Source: Listeria grandensis FSL F6-0971 (GTDB taxonomy: Bacteria > Bacillota > Bacilli > Lactobacillales > Listeriaceae). From it: 64,000 bases of DNA. Shown piece after piece: positions 19,178-28,609 of this stretch (positions within the stretch are counted from its first letter, which is position 1; each line of letters starts with the position of its first letter). The stretch covers positions 25,249 to 89,248 of the forward strand of contig NZ_AODD01000011.1 of the NCBI RefSeq assembly GCF_000525835.1. The letters are read 5' to 3'. A program made the translations under genes and the position numbers. The notes under the pieces are model-generated. The model saw only the letters and a list, made by a program, of their open reading frames with translations, had not been told where the DNA came from and did not search any database.

Positions 19178-20908
19178 TTACACCTCCACTTCGATAAATC
19201 CAAACGCATTAAAATCAAACAAACCTTGATCCGTCAATTTCAGGTTCGGAATCACCGGCAATGTCAAAAAGGATAGCGTCAAAAATGGATCAAAACCTTG
19301 CTTCGTACTAACTCCACGGAAGGCATCATTGAGATGATCCAGCTGTTGCTGAATGTCTTCATACGGCGCTTCACTCAAAAGGCCTGCGATCGGTAATGCC
19401 AGTTCGGACGCGACTTTGCCATTATTTACGACCGCGATACCGCCACCGATTTCTGTAATACGCGCGATGGCAAGCAAGATATCCTCATCCGATTCGCCGA
19501 CAGCAACGATATTATGTGAATCATGCGCCACCGTCGTTGCAATTGCACCATGCTGGATACCAAAACCTTTCACAATCCCAACACCAACGCACCCCGTACC
19601 TTTATGCCGTTCAACGACAACCATCTTCAACTGATCGTTTTCTGTTGCGGATTGAAATTCGCCATCTTGTACCGTCACCGACTCCACCAAATGTTCCGTA
19701 AACAGACTATTCGGCTGCATTCCGATAATGTTTGCCATGTTGCCCATCATTGCTAGCTTCAAATCTTCCCGCTTTAGCGAATGTCTGATCGCCGGTGATT
19801 CAAAAGAACCCACTGCTTTCTTAAACAGCGCCTCATCCCGCAAGCCATCCTCCACGACCACCTGTCCACGCTTCATTACTTTTGTAATCGTCACGGTTTC
19901 CAAATCACGTAAAAATAAAATATCGGCTTGATAACCCGCTGCAACAGCACCGATATGCGATAACTTATGACACGTTGCCGCATTGATTGTTGCCATCTGA
20001 ATCGCCATCACAGGATCAATATCATTCGCGATCGCAAGCCGCACATTGTAATTAATCGATCCTTCCTCAAGCAAATCATCGATCAATTTATCATCCGTGC
20101 AAAAGCAAAAACGATGACTATTCTTCGGATTCACAGCAGGCAACGTATGAATCATATCGCGCCCAACCGTTCCTTCACGAAGCATCACATACATACCAGC
20201 ACGCAAACGATCCAACGCCTCAACCGCTGTCGTGCTCTCATGATCCGTCCGAATCCCGACCGCCAAATAATTGTTCAAGTCCGCCTTGGAAAGTCCAGCG
20301 CCATGCCCATCAATCCGGCCACCGTGCTTCTCTGCATCCACAATCTTTTGCAAAATGTCGGATTGTCCGCTCGCAACGGACGGGAAATCCATCACTTCTG
20401 CGAGTCCAATCACTTTTTCATGTTGGTAAAGCGCACGCAAATCACTTGCTGTGAGTGTCGCACCATTATGTTCAAACGGTGTCGCAGGAACAGAAGAAGG
20501 TAGCATCACATACATGTCAAGTGGTGTTTTTGCCGCATCATCTAGCATAAATTCGATCCCTTTTACGCCTGCCACATTCGCAATCTCATGAGGATCCGTT
20601 ACAATCGTCGTCACGCCGTTTGGCAGCAATACGCGCGCAAACTCAGAAGGTGGAACCATCGCACTTTCGACGTGGACATGCGCATCGATAAAGCCCGGCA
20701 CAATAAACTGCCTTCTTGCATCAATAATTTCCGCAGCCTCACTAAACTCACCAATGCCAACAATGTAACCACTCTTAATCGCGACGTCCCCCTCCATAAT
20801 CTCACCAGAGAACACGTTCACAATCCGACCATTCTTAATAATCACATCTGCCGCAGCACGCAAATCACTTACTGCCACGCGTTCCTGTAACTGCTTCACC
20901 TTTCGCAT
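19178..20908 (-). CDS. adeC: adenine deaminase
   Basis: A 576-residue amidohydrolase of the AdeC family, converting adenine to hypoxanthine and ammonia for purine salvage. Metal-site motifs HVHVESAMVPPSEFA and TDPHEIANV are present. Further motifs are DGHGAGLS, RTDHEST, CTDDKL, and HDSHNIVAVG in the C-terminal half. The start is placed at the ATG 10 bases after GGAGG (20906–20908); a GTG two codons upstream is also possible. The stop overlaps the ribosome site of virS, so the two are expressed together. Confidence 0.9.
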   Translation of the reverse strand: MRKVKQLQERVAVSDLRAAADVIIKNGRIVNVFSGEIMEGDVAIKSGYIVGIGEFSEAAEIIDARRQFIVPGFIDAHVHVESAMVPPSEFARVLLPNGVTTIVTDPHEIANVAGVKGIEFMLDDAAKTPLDMYVMLPSSVPATPFEHNGATLTASDLRALYQHEKVIGLAEVMDFPSVASGQSDILQKIVDAEKHGGRIDGHGAGLSKADLNNYLAVGIRTDHESTTAVEALDRLRAGMYVMLREGTVGRDMIHTLPAVNPKNSHRFCFCTDDKLIDDLLEEGSINYNVRLAIANDIDPVMAIQMATINAATCHKLSHIGAVAAGYQADILFLRDLETVTITKVMKRGQVVVEDGLRDEALFKKAVGSFESPAIRHSLKREDLKLAMMGNMANIIGMQPNSLFTEHLVESVTVQDGEFQSATENDQLKMVVVERHKGTGCVGVGIVKGFGIQHGAIATTVAHDSHNIVAVGESDEDILLAIARITEIGGGIAVVNNGKVASELALPIAGLLSEAPYEDIQQQLDHLNDAFRGVSTKQGFDPFLTLSFLTLPVIPNLKLTDQGLFDFNAFGFIEVEV

Positions 20909-20946
20909 CCACACCTTACCTCCTTCACGCAAAAATTAACTTTCAA

Positions 20947-21393
20947 TCACTGAAAACCTTCGTCCGCCAAGTAACCATCCGCCGCTTCACGCGTAGGAAA
21001 AATGGCCTCCAAATGATCATCTGAATAAATCGCCCACATCTTATTCTCATAGCGTAAAATGACAACCGTCCGGTACGCATCACGAAACGCTTCTTCGTAA
21101 CCCTCTTCAAACTCGTCCCCATCCGTACTTAAAAATGCGATAGAACCAGATACTAACTCTCTAATCTCACTTTCAGTCGCTTCACGAATATTCACAAAGC
21201 CATTCTTATCTGCCTCATCCAAATAAGGCGCATAAACAAACGCATTCCCATTCGGATGTAAATGATTCACAGCTATTCTTTTTTCACGTACACTTTCAGG
21301 GAAATGATAATTAATCCGTCCCATCGAAACGGGGTGCGCCGCGAGTTCTGTATATTCATCGATAATTTTCTTCTTTTCTTCAAAGGAAAGCAT
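20947..21393 (-). CDS. conserved hypothetical protein next to adeC
   Basis: This 148-residue acidic soluble protein has no recognised domain. It begins MLSFEEKKKI and contains NYHFPESVREKRIAVNHL, a GFVNIREATESEIREL segment and a C-terminal AADGYLADEGF. A start eight codons upstream (ATG at 21415–21417) cannot be excluded, as neither has an ideal ribosome site. Position between adeC and the epimerase gene matches a gene of the same locus in L. monocytogenes. Function is unknown. Confidence 0.7.
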   Translation of the reverse strand: MLSFEEKKKIIDEYTELAAHPVSMGRINYHFPESVREKRIAVNHLHPNGNAFVYAPYLDEADKNGFVNIREATESEIRELVSGSIAFLSTDGDEFEEGYEEAFRDAYRTVVILRYENKMWAIYSDDHLEAIFPTREAADGYLADEGFQ

Positions 21394-21530
21394 TCCTTCG
21401 TCACATCCTTTTCTCATTTTGCTTCACTGCTCCATTATACACTAAAATCCCCCGCGAAAGGCGAAAAATAAAAACAACTACTCCTCATCGCTATTCGTTA
21501 TTCTCATTATCAACCAGCAAAATGACAAAA

Positions 21531-21574
21531 AGAAATGACCATCCAACTTTGACGAGTTAGGCCATTTCTTTTCA
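21531..21574 (-). terminator. Rho-independent terminator after the epimerase gene
   Basis: On the minus strand the arms GAAAAGAAATGGCC and GGTCATTTC plus trailing T-rich sequence form a long stem around a 20-base loop, 45 bases after the epimerase stop. The A-rich other side could also serve the plus strand. Confidence 0.6.
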
Positions 21575-21618
21575 TGTACTAATGCTTATGTCACCAATCG
21601 CAGTTGACGCATGACTGC

Positions 21619-22497
21619 TTAATTCCTTTTCACTATTCCAAATCTAATCAGTTTCGGCAACCACGTTCTTAAATCCTGAAAAACAAAGCCAGCCTTTTTT
21701 GCCTTCGTGTTATCCAAATAATACGTTTTTTCGATGCCGAACGGAGAATCGTCATTGTCGTCCGTATTTTCTTCCACCAGCGCCTCTTTTCCCGCCGCCG
21801 TTTCAATCAACGCCATGAGTTCTTCTAACCTGTACACGGAATCACTCGCCGCGTTCACCGGTCCGACCAAATCCGACCTCGTACCGACCCAATTCAGAAA
21901 ATCCGCCGCCTCATCCGAAGAAATAAAACCAATTTCCGCATCCTGATTTGGCATACCAATCTCCTCACCCGCCAGCACATGATCGATATGAAACTCTAAG
22001 CGCCCCGTATAATCATCCTCACCCAGCACAATCGGAAAGCGCACCGCCACAACAGGAAAATCCGCCTTTTGAAAATAAACAGCCTCTGCCAAACGCTTCC
22101 CTTCTCCATAATCAAAATCCTCACGCGTTCCAGTCACAATCTCATAATGAAATGGATCAAAATCAGCCTCTGCCAATGCCCGATCTCGCATCCGATACAC
22201 CGAAAGCGATGACGTATACACATATTTCCCGACCTTATCACGGAAAGCCGCGACGGTATTCAACGCATCTTGTGGCGAAAAACAAATATTATCATAGATA
22301 ACATCCCATTTTTCCTGCGCCAAACAAAACAGATTTTCTCGTGATTCTCGTTTCATTACCACGCGCTTCACGGTATCGCCAAAATCATCTGCCGTTTTAC
22401 CACGCGTCGCAATCGTCACATCATGCCCGTCACGTACCAACCTCTCCACCAATTTCTTTCCAAAAAATCGCGTTCCACCAAAAACTAGAATTTTCAA
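21619..22497 (-). CDS. NAD-dependent epimerase/dehydratase-like (SDR) protein
   Basis: This extended short-chain dehydrogenase of about 292 residues begins with the Rossmann motif VFGGTRFFGKKLVERL. It has the YTSSLSVY segment and a YGEGKRLAEAVYF in place of the usual YxxxK. The group resembles NAD-epimerases of unknown substrate found in Bacilli. The start is taken as the TTG at 22497, 8 bases after GGGAG, giving MKILVFGG; a GTG three codons earlier is the alternative. It follows virR by 13 bases and shares its transcript. Confidence 0.75.
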   Translation of the reverse strand: MKILVFGGTRFFGKKLVERLVRDGHDVTIATRGKTADDFGDTVKRVVMKRESRENLFCLAQEKWDVIYDNICFSPQDALNTVAAFRDKVGKYVYTSSLSVYRMRDRALAEADFDPFHYEIVTGTREDFDYGEGKRLAEAVYFQKADFPVVAVRFPIVLGEDDYTGRLEFHIDHVLAGEEIGMPNQDAEIGFISSDEAADFLNWVGTRSDLVGPVNAASDSVYRLEELMALIETAAGKEALVEENTDDNDDSPFGIEKTYYLDNTKAKKAGFVFQDLRTWLPKLIRFGIVKRN

Positions 22498-22510
22498 ACC
22501 AAACACTCCC

Positions 22511-23188
22511 TTATTCGATCATGTATCCCTGACCTTTTTTAGTCGTAATAAAGTCTGCCAAACCGATTTCCGTCAGTTTTTTACGAATTCGAACCACGTT
22601 CACCGTGAGCGTATTATCATCCACAAAACTCTCATCTTCCCAAAGCACGCGCATAATCTCGTCGCGACTCACAATCCGACCTTTTTGCTTCAACAATTCA
22701 TACAAAATCAAAAACTCATTTTTCGTCAGATCTATTTTTTCATCCAAATAGGTGAGTGTATTCGTATCAATGTGCAAAAAAACATTCTTATGCTCCATCA
22801 CATTCGGCTCCTCGAGATCCGCATACGAATATGTACGACGAATCAGCGCATTAATCCGTGCCATTAACACATCGAGATCCACCGGTTTTTCAATATAATA
22901 ATCCGCACCCATATTCATCCCCATAATCTGATCCATACGTGAATCCCGCGACGACAAGAAAATAATCGGTACATTCGAAACCTCACGAATCTGATTACAC
23001 CAATAAAACCCATCGAAATACGGCAAGTTCACATCCAAAATGACCAACTGTGGTTCCGCCTCTAAGAACTCATTTAAAATATTGTTATAGTCAGCCACTA
23101 CCTTGACCTCAAAACCCCATTTTGATAAATGTTTTTGAATTGTATCACGAATGACGATATCATCTTCTACTATATATACCTTTACCAT
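22511..23188 (-). CDS. virR: response regulator VirR
   Basis: An OmpR/BceR-type response regulator of 225 residues. The receiver has the acidic pair in IVEDD, the phospho-acceptor Asp in VILDVNLPYFDGF and the Lys in EKPVD. The C-terminal winged helix contains TKNEFLILYELL and ends TTKKGQGYMIE. The start is the ATG preceded by GGAGG at 7 bases (MVKVYIVEDD). It has its own promoter overlapping the end of virB. The cognate kinase is VirS encoded in this window. Known targets in L. monocytogenes are envelope-modification genes. Confidence 0.9.
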   Translation of the reverse strand: MVKVYIVEDDIVIRDTIQKHLSKWGFEVKVVADYNNILNEFLEAEPQLVILDVNLPYFDGFYWCNQIREVSNVPIIFLSSRDSRMDQIMGMNMGADYYIEKPVDLDVLMARINALIRRTYSYADLEEPNVMEHKNVFLHIDTNTLTYLDEKIDLTKNEFLILYELLKQKGRIVSRDEIMRVLWEDESFVDDNTLTVNVVRIRKKLTEIGLADFITTKKGQGYMIE

Positions 23189-23213
23189 CTCCATACCTCC
23201 TTGCCTCATCCCC

Positions 23214-23242
23214 ATTGTACAGAAAATGACGCCTCCATTCAA
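23214..23242 (-). promoter_or_regulatory. sigma-A promoter of virR
   Basis: TTGAAT (23237–23242) and TACAAT (23214–23219) are separated by exactly 17 bases, with the -10 box 25 bases before the virR start. It allows virR–epimerase expression apart from virAB. Confidence 0.65.
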
Positions 23243-23245
23243 TCG

Positions 23246-25223
23246 TTAGTCCTCGTTCGTCACCATCTTTGTATAGGTAGACACACAAACCAAATAATAA
23301 ACAATGAAAAATAGCGTGTAAACTGTCGTACTAATCATCACCGGCACGCCTACACTATACATCAAGTTCACCGTTAGCCCAATCATTGCCGCAATGCTAT
23401 GAGAAATCCCTAAAATAAGTGGAATCAAAAACACAGGTAATACTTGTTTGGCAACGACGCGGCGTACTTCCTTCTCGCTCATCCCCATTTTCTGCAACAC
23501 AGCAAAGCGCGGTTTCTCGTCCACCGCCTCCGTGATCTGCTTGAAATAAATAATACTTCCTGTCGCCGCAAAAAACACGATGCCCATAAACATACCAATA
23601 TAAAGCAACACACCAAAAAGCGTGCTAAGCATGTGATAGTTGGAATAAAAACTCGACATGTTCTTGTTCCACCAATAATTTGACCCTCCGACCACATTTT
23701 TGATTTTTTGATCAAGCGCCTCCGCCTTATCCTCATTCGTTATCTGAAAAATATCAATATGATTCGGCATCGTTTTTTGTGCTACTTCCTTATAAAGCGC
23801 ATCATTAACAACAAGCACCGACGAGACCATATCCGTATTAAAAATGGTATGATCATACACATCCATAATTTTCACCTTGTAATGTCTCGAATTATTCTTA
23901 AAAGCGAGCTTATACGGTCCCTTCATCCACGCATACTTTCGGTTACTATTTTCAAAGGCATCCGTGGGGGATATGAAAATCGCCTGATCCCTGTCCAACT
24001 TCTTTATTTGCTTCCAATTATCACCCAGCTTTTGCGCCAAGCGATTATAATCCGACATCGAAATCACCGAGAAACGAGCCATCCCTTGCTCCAAATACGA
24101 ATTGCTCTCATCTACTTCGTCGATCACTTCTGCCGTATATACATCAGCCTCTTCATGGTAAATCAGCGCATTCGTCTTGCTATCACGAATCGCCGCATAA
24201 ATCTCATTTCGCTCCGTCTGCGTACTCCAACTCGTCTGATAACTATTCGGATTCGAACTCTCCGCAAACGAAATAATGTTTGTATAAAAAGAACTAAGCG
24301 TCCCGATAATCGTCAATGTCGTCGCGCTTAACACAGCAATCATCGTCAATGTCCCCGCCGTCTTCTTCATACGATAACGCAACCACGTCACCGTCAAAAT
24401 ATTCGTACCACGATAGAAAAACGACTTGCGCAAAAACAGTTTATAAACAACATACGGAAACAGGAATCGCAGTAACAACCATGTCCCTAAAATCACACCA
24501 AACAACACAAACAACATCGACCAAAAAAAAGTATTACTCGACCAAAACATTGAATTTTCGACCGATCTAGTCGCTAAAAAATAACAAAATCCAATTAAAA
24601 GCACTCCGATAATTGATAACGTAAGCGAACCCTTCGCTGGATTCTTCTCCCGTACATCTGCTTTAAACAACTCAATCATATTATGCCGATACACGATCCA
24701 ATAGCTATTTGCCGATGTCACGATCAAAATAATCCCAAAAACGAAAATCGTCGAACCAATCGCTGACCATGAAAAGGTAAAGCCACTTGGAATCGATAAG
24801 TCCATAATTCGAAACAGCAACATCGAAAAGAACTTCGAAAAAAAGATACCAATCAGAATTCCCGAAACCACGGCCATCACATGCATCATCAAATTCTCAT
24901 AAAAAATAATGCGTCCAATCTGCCCCTTGCGCAAACCGAGCAACGAATAGAGCCCCAGCTCTCGCTTCCTACTTCGCGTAAAATAATTGCTCGAATAAAA
25001 AAACAAAAAAGGCTACAAATAAAATAATCACAATCGAAGCCGCTAAAAAGACACCTTGCGCACCAAGTTCCCATTTCTTAAAGATGGTTCCAATACTCTT
25101 ATTATAAGCCAGTGATACGAACGTAAAATAAATCAACACACTCAAAATCAGCGATCCTAAATACATCGAAAACTGGCCAAAATTTTTGCGAACATTTGTA
25201 AAAGCAATTTTAAATAGAGTCAT
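23246..25223 (-). CDS. virB: BceB-type ABC transporter permease VirB (one frame break)
   Basis: This FtsX-like permease has about 658 residues after removing one T from the coding run (A-run 24997–25003). The break separates the first 80 residues, MTLFKIAFTNVRKNFG onward, from the rest, which begins YSSNYFTRSRKRELGLY. The family pattern is clear: ten membrane helices, a first helix before TRSRKRELG, and a large extracellular domain of about 200 residues between helices seven and eight. It would pair with VirA to sense or remove envelope-active peptides and signal through VirS. Its start overlaps the end of virA by 14 bases. Confidence 0.88.
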
Positions 25224-25977
25224 TCATTCCACCACCAAGCATTGCTAGCACATCTAAAATCTTCTGAAAAAACTGTTTTCTAGTCGCCGTCCCGCGATAT
25301 ATTTCCGTAAACAACTCCCCATCCTTGATAAATAAAATCCGCTCACAAAAACTCGCCGCAAAAGCGTCATGCGTTACCATCATAATCGTCGCATTCCGTG
25401 CCTCGCGCGCTTGAACCAAGCTCTCCAACAGGTTCGTCGCCGCTTTCGAATCAAGCGCCCCCGTCGGCTCATCTGCGAAAATCAATGCCGGATTGGTAAC
25501 CATTGCCCGACTCACCGCCGTGCGTTGCTTCTGGCCGCCCGATATCTGACTTGGGTATTTATCTGCAAGCTCTAGAATCCCAAACTGCCGCATAACCTCC
25601 CCCACACGAGCCTCCACATCCGCCGTTTTCACCTTAGAAAGCGATAATGGCAATGCGATGTTATCCTTAATCGTCATCGTATCCAATAAATTATAATCCT
25701 GAAAAATAAAGCCTAACTTATCCCGCCTGAAAACCGCCATCTCCTTCGCTCGCATATCTTCAAATGGTTTCCCATCGATCTCAATGCTTCCCGACGTTGC
25801 CTTATCAATCGTCGAAAGTACATTCAATAATGTGGATTTCCCAGCACCACTCGGCCCCATTACACCAACAAATTCACCCTTATGTACCTCTAAACTCACA
25901 CTATTTAGCGCAGGAAACAGCGTACTTTTCGAGCCATAAACTTTTCTCACATTCTTTGCCTTTAAAATAACACTCAT
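25210..25977 (-). CDS. virA: ABC transporter ATP-binding protein VirA
   Basis: A complete 255-residue ABC ATPase of the BceA/MacB class. Walker A is GPSGAGKST, the Q-loop FQDYNLL, the signature ISGGQKQR, Walker B LIFADEPTGALD and the switch VTHD. It is first in the virA–virB operon. A TACAAT box lies about 55 bases upstream without a clear -35 box, as expected if a regulator such as VirR activates it. Confidence 0.9.
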   Translation of the reverse strand: MSVILKAKNVRKVYGSKSTLFPALNSVSLEVHKGEFVGVMGPSGAGKSTLLNVLSTIDKATSGSIEIDGKPFEDMRAKEMAVFRRDKLGFIFQDYNLLDTMTIKDNIALPLSLSKVKTADVEARVGEVMRQFGILELADKYPSQISGGQKQRTAVSRAMVTNPALIFADEPTGALDSKAATNLLESLVQAREARNATIMMVTHDAFAASFCERILFIKDGELFTEIYRGTATRKQFFQKILDVLAMLGGGMNDSI

Positions 25978-26061
25978 CTATCCATTCCTCCGCTCCAAAA
26001 CACTCTACTGCATCCATTGTACACTAAAAGCCTGCGCCTGCCCACCTGACCTTGAGACCTA

Positions 26062-26133
26062 GAAAAACAAAAAGGAGACCCGTTGCATTTTCTTAACAGT
26101 TCAAAAACCATCAAAAAAATGCAACGCGTCCCA
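26062..26133 (-). terminator. Rho-independent terminator after ohr
   Basis: The minus strand reads GGGACGCGTTGCATTTT, then a loop, then AAAATGCAACGGGTCTCC followed by TTTTTGTTTTT. The long stem and T-tract lie 10 bases after the ohr stop. Confidence 0.75.
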
Positions 26134-26144
26134 CTTATGCATTA

Positions 26145-26570
26145 CTATTTTATTTTCACATCAAGCGTTACCTTCACATTATCACGAGTCGCCTTCGAAT
26201 ACGGACACATTTCGTGCGCTAATGCTACTATTTTTTCCGCTTCATCACGGCCGACATCAGCAACCTCTGCCAAAATGGCAATGCTAAGCTTGTAGCCGCC
26301 AAGCGCATCATCCTCATTCATAGAAACTGCAACCGTAATCGCAGCCTTCGCATCCGACTTCTCTTTGCGTGCCACCGATTGAAACGCGCTACCAAAACAG
26401 CCCGCATAGCCGAGCGCAAACAATTCTTCTGGATTTGTACCACTGCCACCTTCACCGTTAAAAGACTTCGGTCGACTCAGCTTAAACGATAAATCACTAT
26501 CATTAGAACTCACCGTTCCAGTCCGACCACCAACGCCCGTTGCACTCGTCGTAAAAAATGTTTTTCCCAC
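26145..26570 (-). CDS. ohr: organic hydroperoxide resistance protein (OsmC/Ohr family)
   Basis: A 141-residue OsmC/Ohr peroxiredoxin. Catalytic cysteines are visible in GYAGCFGSAFQ and HEMCPYSKAT, and the N-terminal VGGRTGTVSS and GSGTNPEELFALGYAG segments are typical of Ohr. It reduces organic and lipid hydroperoxides using lipoylated or thiol partners. It starts with GTG behind AAGGAGG. No OhrR regulator gene is adjacent, so its control is unclear. Confidence 0.88.
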   Translation of the reverse strand: MGKTFFTTSATGVGGRTGTVSSNDSDLSFKLSRPKSFNGEGGSGTNPEELFALGYAGCFGSAFQSVARKEKSDAKAAITVAVSMNEDDALGGYKLSIAILAEVADVGRDEAEKIVALAHEMCPYSKATRDNVKVTLDVKIK

Positions 26571-26645
26571 AGAAATAACCTCCTTAAAAAGATTTTTTCT
26601 AGTTCGCTATCCTTCTTTTATTCCCTTAAAGAGTAGTTAAAAACA

Positions 26646-27122
26646 TTAATCTCCGGTCTGATAACGCTCCATACATTCTGCCATCAGCTCTTCCAAATCA
26701 GCCAGCGGTAAATTGACATCCGCCGCCACGATGTCCCACGCCATTTCGCGCTGATCCTTAATCTTTGTATACACCAACATCCGACCTTGTGAAAAAAGCT
26801 TGAAAGAAGGTTCCGTAATTTTCACTTCTACAATATTATCCCAAGTTTGGAAGTCCCCCCGATAAGCGATCCCCTCCGCGGAAAGTTCCAATGTTGGCGA
26901 CAAATTAAGCAAGCGGAATAATGGCCGGATCACAACAAATCCAATAAAAATCAATAAAATCAGTTTTTCCGTCCCATTAACCGCTTTAATATGATCAAAC
27001 ATAACATAAAGCAATATCCCAATTGCAATCCAAAGCAAACTACTCGAAATCACGAGCGTCGGATTCACTTTAAACTGCGCCTTTTCACCATTTTCAATCT
27101 TTTCTGCAAAATTTTCTGTCAC
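26646..27122 (-). CDS. small membrane protein with PH-like domain
   Basis: A protein of about 158 residues starting at a GTG (27120–27122) 7 bases after TGAGGT. It has two membrane helices (about 22–44 and 50–68) and a beta-rich C-terminal part (LELSAEGIAYRGDFQTWDNIV) like bacterial PH-type membrane proteins. Function is unknown. It is divergent from the DUF898-like gene and the two share an upstream region. Confidence 0.6.
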   Translation of the reverse strand: MTENFAEKIENGEKAQFKVNPTLVISSSLLWIAIGILLYVMFDHIKAVNGTEKLILLIFIGFVVIRPLFRLLNLSPTLELSAEGIAYRGDFQTWDNIVEVKITEPSFKLFSQGRMLVYTKIKDQREMAWDIVAADVNLPLADLEELMAECMERYQTGD

Positions 27123-27193
27123 TATAAAAACCTCATTTAAATTTAGACTTACCTTTATTGTACCTTGAATAAAAGCAGAAAGATAGGTCATTC

Positions 27194-27223
27194 TCGACAA
27201 TATATTATTTTTCAAGGTACAAT
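27194..27223 (+). promoter_or_regulatory. putative promoter of the DUF898-like gene
   Basis: TCGACA and TACAAT are separated by 18 bases and lie 26 bases before the ATG. The match is moderate. Confidence 0.45.
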
Positions 27224-27248
27224 GAAACAAATGAAAGGTGGTTCAACA

Positions 27249-27575
27249 ATGACTAATGAAATGAAAAACGGCAGAACTTCATTTTTTGATGGTGGCTTAT
27301 TACAATTTATCGGTTGGAGTATTTTAGGAATTCTTGTGACCGTATTAACAGCAGGCATTTGTTATCCGTGGGCGCTGACAATGATTTATGGTTGGAAAAT
27401 AAACCATACCGTGATTGAAGGCCGTCGCATGCAATTCCATGGATCCGCATTTGGCCTATTCGGAAATTGGATTAAATGGCTACTACTGATTATCATTACG
27501 CTTGGTATCTATTCCTTCTGGGTGTTTATTAAACTAGAAGATTGGAAAGCACGAAATACAACATTTGCAAGCTAA
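27249..27575 (+). CDS. DUF898-like small membrane protein
   Basis: A 108-residue protein starting at an ATG 7 bases after AAAGGTGG. Two to three membrane helices carry the family's aromatic and glycine pattern (GWSILGILVTVLTAGICYPW, LGIYSFWVFIKLEDW). The motif resembles DUF898/YjgN-type proteins that are common in Listeria. Function is unknown. Confidence 0.65.
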   Translation: MTNEMKNGRTSFFDGGLLQFIGWSILGILVTVLTAGICYPWALTMIYGWKINHTVIEGRRMQFHGSAFGLFGNWIKWLLLIIITLGIYSFWVFIKLEDWKARNTTFAS

Positions 27576-27581
27576 TTAAAA

Positions 27582-27628
27582 ATAGGAAGCCCATCTCTAG
27601 TTGGATAACAAAGAGACAGGGCTTCTTA
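27582..27628. terminator. hairpin between convergent genes
   Basis: GAAGCCC and GGGCTTC arms enclose a 33-base loop just after the DUF898-like stop. T-rich tails on both sides are short, so the site may act weakly in both directions. Confidence 0.45.
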
Positions 27629-27704
27629 AACCTCGACTGTTTCTCGTAAACGAATAAGGCTCGTTGATTTTTTAAGCCTGCCTATTTACTGAGCAATTGC
27701 TATG

Positions 27705-28265
27705 CTACATTTGGCACCTTTTACACCAAAAATCTGGTAACACCGATATATAGGTCTTCTCAAACGTCATCAAATCATATAACATTTTGTCATAATACCC
27801 GAATTCATCCTCGCGTCCCCGCAAATCATTCATCGCTTTCATCCGACCCAGTGCATCATGCGCCATATCCCGTAGCTCCGGAATAATATACCCCGTAATC
27901 TTTATCTGTCCAAATGCTGTTGCCAAAACGACTTGATCCGACAACCAGACAGCCTCCTCACTATCCGCCACAAGCTTCGCCAGCGAGACCTCATCCATAT
28001 CTTTCGGTGGAAAATACGTCATGTCCCACTGCTCCTCCACGATATGTCGAGGAAAATTAGACAAACTAATCCCTTCTACTGCCTTGTCTTGAAAAAACGC
28101 CTCCAAAGCCGCGAGTGTATCCGCACCTTCCTCACTTCCAAATGGAGCTTCCTCATCCGAACAATCCAAATAAAAATCCGATTTAAAATGTGACACAAAA
28201 TGTGGGTGACTCGTCTTACGATCCGGTCCAACTTCTTGATTATCAAAATACATGTCAATAGCCAT
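27705..28265 (-). CDS. hypothetical cytoplasmic protein, 186 aa
   Basis: This is a soluble acidic protein with no recognised family. It begins MAIDMYFDNQEVGPDRKTSH. It ends in a short cysteine-containing tail, DFWCKRCQM, that could bind metal. GGAG lies 8 bases before the ATG. It is divergent from the DUF3311–symporter operon. No function can be assigned. Confidence 0.6.
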   Translation of the reverse strand: MAIDMYFDNQEVGPDRKTSHPHFVSHFKSDFYLDCSDEEAPFGSEEGADTLAALEAFFQDKAVEGISLSNFPRHIVEEQWDMTYFPPKDMDEVSLAKLVADSEEAVWLSDQVVLATAFGQIKITGYIIPELRDMAHDALGRMKAMNDLRGREDEFGYYDKMLYDLMTFEKTYISVLPDFWCKRCQM

Positions 28266-28352
28266 TCGTTTATCTCCTTTTCTTTAAATTTGTGATTGTA
28301 TGCACAAATCTATTCTACCAAACCTCACTTGAAAACAAAAGCTCTTTCCCGA

Positions 28353-28381
28353 TTGAAAAAAACTGCCCAGTGTTGTAAGAT
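28353..28381 (+). promoter_or_regulatory. sigma-A promoter of the DUF3311–symporter operon
   Basis: TTGAAA and TAAGAT are separated by 17 bases, 36 bases before the start codon of the DUF3311 gene. Confidence 0.65.
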
Positions 28382-28417
28382 GAAAGCAGCTTTCGAATGA
28401 AGAAAAGAGGGATTGTC

Positions 28418-28609
28418 ATGGTCAAGCTGTTGCTTATCGTTCCATTTATATTTATATTGGCCGGAATGCCTTTCGCAAATCGTATTCATCCAATGGTACT
28501 CGGCATGCCATTCAATTTATTCTGGGTTGCTGCGGGCATCTTACTCTCCACTTGCATCCTAGCCATTGTTTACCATTTCGATAAGCAAAATAAGGAGGAA
28601 AAACAATGA
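28418..28609 (+). CDS. DUF3311 small membrane protein
   Basis: A 63-residue protein with two membrane helices (MVKLLLIVPFIFILAG and NLFWVAAGILLSTCILAIVY) and a charged cytoplasmic tail, matching DUF3311. Such proteins are found next to sodium/solute symporters and may be small subunits or assembly partners. The start is the ATG after GAGGG; an ATG seven codons earlier is possible. Its TGA overlaps the symporter ATG as ATGA. Confidence 0.75.
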   Translation: MVKLLLIVPFIFILAGMPFANRIHPMVLGMPFNLFWVAAGILLSTCILAIVYHFDKQNKEEKQ

